A DNA stretch of 64,000 bases from positions 40,548,200 through 40,612,199 of the forward strand of contig OZ024865.1 of assembly GCA_964017155.1 (NCBI GenBank), written 5' to 3'. The DNA is from Oasisia sp. SBJ-2009. Taxonomy: Eukaryota > Annelida > Polychaeta > Sabellida > Siboglinidae. The notes beneath the pieces are model-generated. The model was not told the origin of the DNA, searched no databases, and saw only the letters and a program-made list of their open reading frames with translations. Below are positions 24,101 through 36,100 of this stretch, piece by piece; the stretch's first letter is position 1; each line of letters begins with the position of its first letter. Both the position numbers and the translations under genes were made by a program.

Positions 24101-27100
24101 GAGGACTATAGAAGTTTACTATCATTGCAGATCCTCAGTTCTATGAGTGCTACTATATAGAGGACTATAGAAGTTTACTATCATTGCAGATCCTCAGTTC
24201 TATGAGTGCTACTATATAGAGGACTATAGAAGCTTACTACCATTGCAGATCCTCAGTTCTGTGACCGCTACTATATAGAGGACTATAGAAGTTTACTACC
24301 ATTGCAGATCCTCAGTTCTGTGACCGTTACTATATAGAGGACTATAGAAGTTTACTACCATTGCAGATCCTCAGTTCTGTGACCGTTACTATATAGAGGA
24401 CTATAGAAGTTTACTACCATTGCAGATCCTCAGTTCTATGAGTGCTACTATATAGAGGACTATAGAAGTTTACTATCATTGCAGATCCTCAGTTCTATGA
24501 GTGCTACTATTATAGAGGACTATAGAAGTTTACTATCATTGCAGATCCTCAGTTCTATGAGTGCTACTATATAGAGGACTATAGAAGTTTACTATCATTG
24601 CAGATCCTCAGTTCTATGAGTGCTACTATATAGAGGACTATAGAAGTTTACTATCATTGCAGATCCTCAGTTCTATGAGTGCTACTATATAGAGGACTAT
24701 AGAAGTTTACTATCATTGCAGATCCTCAGTTCTATGAGTGCTACTATATAGAGGACTATAGAAGTTTACTACCATTGCAGATCCTCAGTTCTGTGACCGC
24801 TACTATATAGAGGACTATAGAAGTTTACTACCATTGCAGATCCTCAGTTCTGTGACCGTTACTATATAGAGGACTATAGAAGTTTACTACCATTGCAGAT
24901 CCTCAGTTCTGTGACCGCTACTATATAGAGGACTATAGAAGTTTACTACCATTGCAGATCCTCAGTTCTGTGACCGTTACTATATAGAGGACTATAGAAG
25001 TTTACTACCATTGCAGATCCTCAGTTCTGTGACCGTTACTATATAGAGGACTATAGAAGTTTACTACCATTGCAGATCCTCAGTTCTATGAGTGCTACTA
25101 TATAGAGGACTATAGAAGTTTACTATCATTGCAGATCCTCAGTTCTATGAGTGCTACTATTATAGAGGACTATAGAAGTTTACTATCATTGCAGATCCTC
25201 AGTTCTATGAGTGCTACTATATAGAGGACTATAGAAGTTTACTATCATTGCAGATCCTCAGTTCTATGAGTGCTACTATATAGAGGACTATAGAAGTTTA
25301 CTATCATTGCAGATCCTCAGTTCTATGAGTGCTACTATATAGAGGACTATAGAAGTTTACTATCATTGCAGATCCTCAGTTCTATGAGTGCTACTATATA
25401 GAGGACTATAGAAGTTTACTATCATTGCAGATCCTCAGTTCTATGAGTGCTACTATATAGAGGACTATAGAAGTTTACTACCATTGCAGATCCTCAGTTC
25501 TGTGACCGTTACTATATAGAGGACTATAGAAGTTTACTACCATTGCAGATCCTCAGTTCTGTGACCGCTACTATATAGAGGACTATAGAAGTTTACTACC
25601 ATTGCAGATCCTCAGTTCTGTGACCGCTACTATATAGAGGACTATAGAAGTTTACTAACATTGCAGATCCTCAGTTCTGTGACCGTTACTATATAGAGGA
25701 CTATAGAAGTTTACTACCATTGCAGATCCTCAGTTCTATGAGTGCTACTATTATAGAGGACTATAGAAGTTTACTATCATTGCAGATCCTCAGTTCTGTG
25801 ACCGCTACTACTGCATCCATGGCGCTGGCCTACACACTGTTGTCCTGCCCTGGATCAAGTCCTTCCAAAAGTTCTGTAGTGAAAGTAAGTACTCACGCTT
25901 TTATGTTAAATTTTTACCTGCCGAAAATGTCCTGGTGGATATGTGTGTTTGTGCAGGTGCGCATACAGTCCTGGTCCAAACGTATATACGGTGAATAATA
26001 TAACGTTTTTTTCTTCACAAATTCTCACCAGGCCAGTTCCTATTCACTAAAACTTTGACCCATCCAAAACAGGTGAATGGGTCCCAACTAAACCTGTGTA
26101 AGTGCTTCAGTGATGGTTTTATGATAACAGGTGTTGTTATGTTAATTTAAGAAAATGCATCGTTGGTATTCTTGGCCTGTTCATGTTAAGTGTGTTTGTT
26201 ATATCACTAATGTTGTTTTATTATCTTTTTTAATAGATGTACTATCAATGACAGTGTGTACAGTGTGAACAATATATTCAATGCCAGTATACACTGTAAG
26301 TCTGTATGCAAATGTGTTGCCAATACCTTCTGAAAACTATGGTGTACTGTATTTAATAAATATGTGTACCAATGCATCTAACATTAGATGTGACAAAGTA
26401 TTCATCATTAGTTTATGGCAGGCTGTTAAGTAGTGTTCTTTTTTAATTTACATTTTTGCGATATTTCAACTTCATCTGTATTTTATAGTTGTTTTATCAT
26501 ACTTCTTGTCATGTCAAAGTTGTCTAGCATGTTAAAAAGGAACATGAGCACTGTCACATGATCACAGTCACATGATCCCTGTCACATGATCACTGTCACA
26601 TTGCAGCCCAGCAGAAAATGGAAATGTTGGAAGTTGGTCCAGACCAGCAAGCCATAGTGGAACATCTCGTGTGTACCAAACCTCTACAGTCTAGGTGAGG
26701 CCATAGTGGAACATCTTGTCTGTACCAAACCTCTACAGTCTAGATGAGGCCATAGTGGAACATCCTGTGTGTACCAAACCTCTACAGTCTAGATGAGGCC
26801 ATAGTGGAACATCTTGTGTGTACCAAACCTCTACAGTCTAGATGAGGCCATAGTGGAACATCTTGTGTGTACCAAACCAATACAGTCTAGGTGAGGCCAT
26901 AGTGGAACATCCTGTGTGTACCAAACCTCTACAGTCTAGATGAGGCCATAGTGGAACATCTTGTGTGTACCAAACCTCTACAGTCTAGGTGAGGCCATAT
27001 TGGAACATCTTGTGTGTACCGAACCTCTACAGTCTAGATGAGGCCATAGTGGAACATCTTGTGTGTATCAAACCAATACAGTCTAGGTGAGGCCATAGTG

Positions 27101-30100
27101 GAACATCTTGTGTGTACCAAACCTCTACAGTCTAGGTGAGGCCATAGTGGAACATCTTGTGTGTACCAAACCTCTACAGTCTAGGTGAGGCCATAGTGGA
27201 ACATCCTGTGTGTACCAAACCTCTACAGTCTAGGTGAGGCCATAGTGGAACATCCTGTGTGTACCAAACCTCTACAGTCTAGATGATGCCATAGTGGAAC
27301 ATCTTGTGTGTACCAAACCTCTACAGTCTAGATGAGGCCATAATGGAACATCTTGTGTGTACCAAACCAATACAGTCTATGTGAGGACATAGTGGAACAT
27401 CCTGTGTGTACCAAACCTCTACAGTCTAGGTGAGGCCATAGTGGAACATCCTGTGTGTACCAAACCTCTACAGTCTAGATGAGGCCATAGTGGAACATCT
27501 TGTGTGTACCAAACCTCTACAGTCTAGGTGAGGCCATAGTGGAACATCTTGTGTGTACCAAACCTCTACAGTCTAGATGAGGCCATAGTGGAACATCTTG
27601 TGTGTACCAAACCTCTACAGTCTAGGTGAGGCCATAGTGGAACATTATCTAGAACATGTTCTAATTTTGATTGACAGTAATTATGAAGTTACACTGTTGT
27701 GTGTCAGAATAGTTTTGGCGACACGTAGTTTGTGCAATAACTATTTAAATGACCTATTGTCATTTGCCAGAAGTGGTGATGAAGTAACCTGTGATAGTAG
27801 CCTGTGGTTCAGGGGCAGAGCATTGGACTCTCAACTTAGAGAACCCGCGTTCGAATCCTGTCCTGCCATATAAAACTTTGAGCATGTTTTTTTCACTCTA
27901 TATTGCTCCAATTCACTCAGCTGTATGAATGAATGAGTGCTTTGCTGTAGATAGTGGTGGATATTTATGTATGAATAGCTTATATGAATATGAATAGCAT
28001 TAATTGCAGCGTGGCTGAATGCTTCCCAGAAAAGCCGAGATGGTGTTTGAATGTACATGTCTAACAGGGAGTAAAGCGCTTTGAACAATCCTGATAATTT
28101 GATATTATTCTATATAACAACTTACTGTTAAAGGGATACTACAGTCAGTGAGAGATTCACACTATTTACTTACATATGTATACTACATTGGCTGTGCATA
28201 GTAATTGTGCACAAAGATCATTAATAAACAATTAATTATAGTATAATTGTACCAGAAACAATCCTTGTTGGATTCAGGGTGCTGCCATCTTGAGACTTAT
28301 GCGCCAGTGACGTAAACCGCATACGTCACTGGCGCATGCACGTTCGAACATCCTATGTCTGTCCAATGGTATTTGATGTATCCAGTGATAGTGACATAAG
28401 CAATACACGATGGTGTATTGCTTATGTCACTATCACAATTTCAATCCTTGCCTTTTTCAACAATTGCGCTTACGTCACTGGCGCATACGTCTCAAGATGC
28501 AGCGCCCTGCATCTCAGATAGCATTTTTTTCATACCATTACACTACAACTAATTGTTTACTAACGATCTTTGTGCACAGTTACTAGGCACAACCAATATA
28601 GTATACACATGTAAGTTAATACTCTGAAGTATCCCTGACTGGAGTATCCCTTTAAGAACTCACCTGTTGTTGTCCTTAGTATCGCGGCCCCCGTCTGCGG
28701 CATGAGTGTGACAGACGACCCACTGCTCGGCTCAACACTCCTGTGTCTCACCGCGTCACTGGAGTGTATCATTCTGCCACTCCTGTAAGTCACTAGTGTA
28801 TCATTCTGCCACTCCTGTAAGTCACTAGTGTATCACTTTGCTACTAATGTAAGTCACTAGTGTATCATTCTGCCACTCCTGTAAGTCACTAGTGTATCAC
28901 TTTGCTACTAATGTAAGTCACTAGTGTATCATTCTGCCACTCCTGTAAGTCACTAGTGTATCACTTTGCTACTAATGTAAGTCAGTAATGTTTCATATTG
29001 CCACTGATATCAGTCAGTAGATTGTGTCATATTGCCACTGATATCAGTCAGTAGATTGTGTCATATTGCCACTCATGGAAGTCACTACAGTGGTTCATTC
29101 TAGATACAACTCCCGCAAGTCAGTGTGTCATTCTGCCATTCATATAAATCATTATAGTGAGTCATATTGCCACTCCTATAAGTCACAAGATTGTACAAAT
29201 CCTGTACAACAATACACTTCCATAGTACAGTGGCTGGGTGGCATTCTCTTTAGACAAATCAATTTATTATATAATTTTTTCAAGTTTTATACAAGTTCTG
29301 ACTGAAGACCATTAAGCATGAGTAATTTTATTTTATTTGTTGTCAAAACGATACAGGAAATGTTACACAAAAGAATCAAAAGTTAATTTTTTTTAAATAA
29401 TCTGTTTTTGGGTTGTTAAACAAAGGGAACATTTTGTATATGCCGTAACATTTTGGTGGTGAATGCGAATGTATCGCAGTGTGATTCACCGTTGATTCTC
29501 CCGGACTGCGACTGTTGTGTTTCAGCCAGCACCGCCGCACACCGCCCTTGCCCCTGCTGTCAGAGCACGCCACGCCCCGGGTGCCGTCACCCCTCAAGAA
29601 GTTGTACCGGGAACCCTTCGACCAGCACATCTTCTCCCTCCTGCAGCGGTCCTCCTCCAACCCCATCCTCAGGTACGTCCTCCTCCAACCCCATCCTCAG
29701 GTACGTCCTCCTCCAACCCCATCCTCAGGTACGTCCTCCTCCAACCCCATCCTCAGGTACGTCCTCCTCCAACCCCATCCTCAGGTATGTCACGGGTGAT
29801 CTGATGGGATGTGTCTGTTCCTTGGTCTTTGTTTGTCATTTAATATAATGTTCTAAAGAACATGTATGTATATATGTGTACATATATTTATGCAAGCACC
29901 AACACGAGTCAAAAGTAGCGATGAAAGATGGCCAAAGTAATGACGTTTATTGCTTATAAAATTGTTAAAGTGAAAAAAAAGGCTACAGTTTAGTGTTATG
30001 CACCTAAAAGAGTTTACACTAGCTAATCATTTGCATCTACAATCCAATTTTTCACCTTAGTGGTTACCTCAGAAAGTGGTCTTAAAGTGGGAAAATCTAG

Positions 30101-33100
30101 CTAAATCACCGACACCATGAACCGGCCCATCTTGGATCTTGCAACCAATCACAACCCAGCAGTTTGGAAAAGTAATACGTCAGAGAGTCGTCTGCTGGTT
30201 CAGCTGTCATAACAGAGAGCCAAGCGGTACGCTAAAAGTTGCCTTACGTCGGTTTACAACGAAATCGCGACATCAATATGCCACACTGTTCCTCAAACGC
30301 TTATAGTAATAGTACAGTGAAAGACAGTATCAGTAAGATGTCTTCTTGTTAACCTATGAATCGAGCAGAACTGAAACAGTGGTTCGGTGGATTCGTTTGG
30401 ACAGTCACAGACACAGCGCGGATCCTAGACGACCCGATTTGATTGACCTAACCATCAAAACGACCACCAACAGCCGCCAAACTTCTCCTCACATATCTTA
30501 CATACATATGCATACACTACGTTATGTAATAAAATCTCTTGCATTCCTCTGACGAAGAAAATTCACACACAAAAACGCGCAGACCTCGAGTACAACTTGT
30601 TCGGCCGCTCAGCGGTACCGTAAAATCGCTTTTAAAAGCTTTACACAAAATACCGCTAGACGCCACGTTTCTGACTGCTAATATTTAATTGTTTTACTTC
30701 ACACGCGCGAAATAGTTTAATTACTTATAAATAATATAATAATTAATTATTATCATCACTATGATTTGCAGGAAATTATAAGTTTTATTATTTTTATATT
30801 GATATTTAATTTTTATAATTGTTCATATATGTTTCTAGTATATTTATGTTTTTTTCCTTCTGGTGTGTATTTGTTGTTTAGCATTTTAATGTATGTAAAA
30901 CGCCATGAACAAGTTTAAATTGGATGTGGCGCTATATTAAATAAACAAACAATTGTTTTTATTATAATATAATATTTTATTTATGTAGCGCCACATCCAT
31001 AATTGTTTGTGGCGCTACACAAAATAATGCTATTAAAAATACAATAAAGAGAAAACTACCCACAGATAATATTATTTAAAAATAAATAATGAAAATACAT
31101 GTTTCTATATCATTAACTAAGCTGACCTATCAGTCATAAATAAACATACAAATTACATAACAACAATTGAAATAAATGAATATAAAAGTATGGTTAATAG
31201 TAATAAATAATTAAAGTAGTAAAATAAGTACGACGTAATAATAATTTTCATTCAGCACATACACAACCATTATGCATAAGAACATATTACTGAAGCTATT
31301 TGTTCTACTCATGAATGACATTTCCACCATCAGATATGTAATAATAATTATTTTGAACAAGACACTTTATTAATTATCGGAACAATAAATCTCTAAAATG
31401 TAAAAAGGAATATGAATATATGGGAAATATTATGGTGGTAGAAAAAGAAGGATTTAAAAACAGTAATATTAACATGTTATTGTTTTAGTTATTATTGTTA
31501 AAACATCACTTATGTAATATAAGCTTGCATGCTCGCAGTACACGCGGGATGTTTATAGAAATATTGATAAAATAAACAATGTGACTTCATTGAAAAACAC
31601 GTAATTTCCTTTTTATTTTATAACTAATAGGCAATTTTGGATAATTATGCAGACACATGTATTTTTAATATTTATTTTTAAATATTACCTGTGGGTAGCA
31701 TTCTTATTATTGCATATACTTTAATAACAGTATGTTGAATAGAAGAGAAGAGAATTGTGGATTTGGCACTATATAAAAGAAACTAATAAAATTATATATT
31801 TGTATATTAAATTGTTATTTTTTATCAACTCTATTAGACCCTTATCACCAAAGCGTTGCCTTAGTTTGCCGTTTAACTTTTTCTGCAGATCATAGTGATG
31901 CAGCTAATTATTATTATATTATTTATAATTAATTAAACTAATTCGCGCGTGCGAATGCAGTAAGGTTAATAAATATTCGCGCGCCATCTAGCGGTATTTT
32001 GTGTAAAGCTAACTTATAATAGCGAGTTTACGGTAGTCGAAGTTGTCGAGTTGCCGTTCGCCAAGATTTGCGTTTCTTTTGTGAATTTTCTTCGTTAGAC
32101 GAATACAAGTGATTTTTTTGTAATGTAGTGTATGTATATGTATGTAAGAAATGTGGGGAGAAGTTTGGCGGCTGTTGGCGGTCGTTTTCGTGGTTAGGTT
32201 AGAAAGTAACAGATAATAATATGCATGCACAGTTCACGCCGACCAAGAAGACTCTCTGACGTCATTTTGTTTCTAAAATGGCGTAGTCTGTAGACTTTCT
32301 ATGTCTATGTGTTTTACATTTTTTTCCTGGTAAACCACTGACGTTAAAAATATGATTGTTGTTGGAAGTTGTTACTTTTTATTAACTCTGTTAATCCCAT
32401 ATGATCCAAACATTGACTTTGTTTTCCCTTTAAAAGAAAGAGAAATGTGGGCTCTACTCCCCAAGGCCAGGCTTATGACAGAGCCTCATACGCGTCACCT
32501 CCCCCTCAGGTAGACAGAGCCCACATTTCAACATACAACGTACAGTAGCATTACTGCTGTGGTTATAAAACCTTGTCATTAATAAGTATTATAATGTATT
32601 AATCAATCACACCGTTCATTCACACCAACCCTAATCTGCACTAACCAGCTAGTTATTTTACGTATAATTATTTAGCCTACACCTAGAAGTGGGGCAATTA
32701 CGCCACCGGTCACCGAACCACATGTGATATGTATATTACATATATATATATATATATATATGTATTGTATTGTATTGTATTGTATTGTATTGTATTGTAT
32801 TGTATTGTATTGTATTGTATTGTATTGTATTGTATTGTATTGTATTGTATTGTATTGTATTGTATTGTATTGTTCTCCTCTTGGCATCCCTTACAATTTT
32901 AAACAATTGAAATACATTACAACGAAATTGCATTCTGTAAAGCAATAAAATCAGGTAAATATGTAACATTGTTTTTACTACCGTAACTTATCATGCAAAA
33001 TCTTCCATGCTACGTTGTATATTTATGACATGTATTATTTAGCTACGTTTTTTAAAAACAACCTTTTTCTTGGAACATCTGTACAGCTGTACCATTAGAC

Positions 33101-36100
33101 TGAGACTAATTTCTTTTGACCAGATCAATGTAAACCACAATGAACATACATAGAAGTGAAATAATAAATGGTGCTTTGTCCAGCACGATTCTGTAGAGAA
33201 GCTAGATGTAAATCCACAGCAGTTCTATATGTGTGATGACAAACCATGCTTTCGTATAATTTCAAGGTCATCCAAGGACACAGAGGTCAGTACGAAGGAG
33301 TGCTTCCAGCTACTCAGTCGTGTCACGCAGGTGTTCCGCGAGGAACACATGCAAAAGTTGGACTTGGCACGGGCGGAGATTCTGAAAAGGTCAGTTCACT
33401 AATAGAGGGGTCTGGTATCCCTAGCCCCCGTCCCAGTCGACCCCCGGGGCTACTGGGATTAACAGGGGAGGGTTAGGGGAACTACTTAACCTTTTCCAAA
33501 CCCTACCTGGCTGTTCCATTCAGTGTTCTGCCCCACCATAATTTTACGTATGATTTTAAATAAGAAAATAGTCAGTAAGTACGGCTGACACACGTTCAAG
33601 GAATGCCAGATTTCTTTTATTGAAGGGAAACTGAAAAAAAATACAAACCACAATCTGTAGGTTGTTCATGTAAAGTAAGGGAAGTAAACTTTCAGATTGC
33701 TAGGACAATTAATAATAATACACTTTATTTGATTTTTTGGGAAAACAACACTTAAAATAATCATGTAATGATAATACTAATAGATAAATGTATGTGTTGG
33801 TAATAGTAATAAATAATTTAGTAAAAAGACGCTGACTGGTTTTGCTCACCTCGGGCAGTTTTATGTAGAGGATTTACTAGAACAGTAAGTATTGATGTGC
33901 AAAAGTCACACGAAGTTCTAAATGACTAACTCTGTTTACAAAGAGTGTTCAACTAACAGCATATTGAGCGGGGGGCTACTGGCTTTCAGTTCTCACACCT
34001 CTGGGATGGGGGCTGGAGACACAGGGGCTAGTGGAGTGATATCAGTACACAGATGTTTCTTCTCTCATCTCACACCAGACTCTTGAAACCTATCACTCGC
34101 AGTCGTAAGGAATCATTAAAATACACATTAAATTACAACCCTACTGAAATGCATATGTTGGAATTTACTGGCAACGGCACTAATCATTCATCCTAATGTT
34201 TTACACCATTTCAACTAAACATGACCAAATACTTCCGTAAAAATATCTGTGCTAAATCTCTAAAACACATCCTATCAACTTTGTGCAAAAAAACTAGTTG
34301 TGAGTGAAGTATTTACGAAAATAGACCATCAATCTTGTAAAGATGCCTGCATCAAAAACTGGACATCCCATCTGGCCCCCCATTTATCAGTTCATGCCAG
34401 ATGCAAGATCACATAGGTTTTTAAAATCAGACAAGAATGTTAGAACACAAGATGTCTGTGACACAGTTTTGGATTTCGCACATATTTCTCACTCTTGTGT
34501 ATCCTGTATAAAAGAAGTTTTTTTTCAAACTGTACAAATATCAAATAGTAATACATTTTGTACAGGTGCAATACACAGTCAGGATCATGGAGATTCCAAC
34601 TAAAACTTATAGAAAGTTGCTACCGTTGGAGCCACCAGTCCTAATTTTTTTTTTTATGTTTCTGTTGAATAGAAATTCAATGTGATATCTGTTATATAAG
34701 ATTGAAACACTGCAATGACAATGTGATGGTGTCCATTGTAAGTGAGAAAAAGTTTGTTGTGTTGTCATATGCAGAAATGGAGTATGTTCATAGCGTGTGG
34801 TTAGGTTAATGGATGAATACATGTTGTATAGACTATACTGCTCATCTCGTACCGTGGTGTACTGTGTAGGATCAGATGTAGATCTGTGTGTTCAGTTGCC
34901 CTCTCTTGACGTAGGATTCGGCTGCTGCGAGACATCAAGGCCCAACAAATAAGTGACCTTGAGAAAGCACAGCACACCAAGAGCCACCTGGTGGACAAAG
35001 CTCGTGCTCTCGCTGAGAAGTACGAAGAAGCGAACGAACATCAGGATGCCATTAACAACAGGTGACGTATTTAGCATACCTTGGTTAATAACAGGTGACA
35101 TATTTAGCATACCTTGGTTAATAACAGGTGACATATTTAGCATACCTTGGTTAATAACAGGTGATATATTTAGCATACCTTGGTTAATAACAGGTGATAT
35201 ATTTAGCATACCTTGGTTAATAACAGGTGATATATTTAGCATACCTTGGTTAATAACAGGTGATATATTTAGCATACCTTGGTTAATAACAGGTGATATA
35301 TTTAGCATACCTTGGTTAATAACAGGTGATATATTTAGTATACCTTGGTTAATAACAGGTGATATATTTAGCATACCTTGGTTAATAACAGATGAGATAT
35401 TTAGCTTAATTGGAACTGGCACTTAGCTAGAAATAATCTTTTGCCAGTCTTTAATTCACCAAAAGTGCTGTTTAACCCTTTCAATGCTACAGCCCTCAGG
35501 TACTGTCATCACTGAATACTGCATTCTCAGTGACTTGACATGAAAATCGACTGTATTACTTCAACTAACTCAAGATTTTGACAACAATAACACATTTGAT
35601 CAATAGGAACATCATAAATTATATATTCTGAAAGTGGTACACTCAACAAGTAATATAAATAGGATATATTTTAATTTCACAACTGTAAACCTTTCAGATA
35701 TGTCATTCACCGTTAGCATAATGACTGAACATACCGATTTACATACGGCGGCTGTTAGATGCAGGTTTGCCTCCATCAGTAATGTTTACAAATGATATTA
35801 TTGCTGGCCGTATTTACTTACCAGCTGTATCTGAACAATTACCGCACTAGTATTATAAAAACAATCCATTTAAGCAGGTAATATTGTCCTCCATTACAGA
35901 GGTTGAAGATTTTTGCAATCAGTTACACAAAAATGAACAAATATGGAAAAAATTAAACAGTGATAATCCATGATTAGCTGTATTGCAATGCTGAAGCCTC
36001 AGCCTAAACAGCCATATAGAATTAGTACCTCCAGTCAGTGGGTAACTGTGCATAAAAATGTTTTAAATAGCAGACATGGTCAAAGCCTTGGGCTTACTGT

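Noticed and set aside
22891..25810. Regular repeats resembling a CRISPR array
   Set aside because: Units are contiguous with no unique spacers, lie inside an animal gene intron and derive from the exon 7 border.
28132..28651. piggyBac MITE
   Set aside because: TTAA duplication alone fits, but the AGGG ends and THAP relics in the other TTAA-flanked family favour Kolobok; kept as the alternative.
34892..35426. 176- and 157-codon repeat proteins (GDIFSIPWLIT type)
   Set aside because: The 33-bp unit length keeps any frame open; the array is the exon 12 donor minisatellite.
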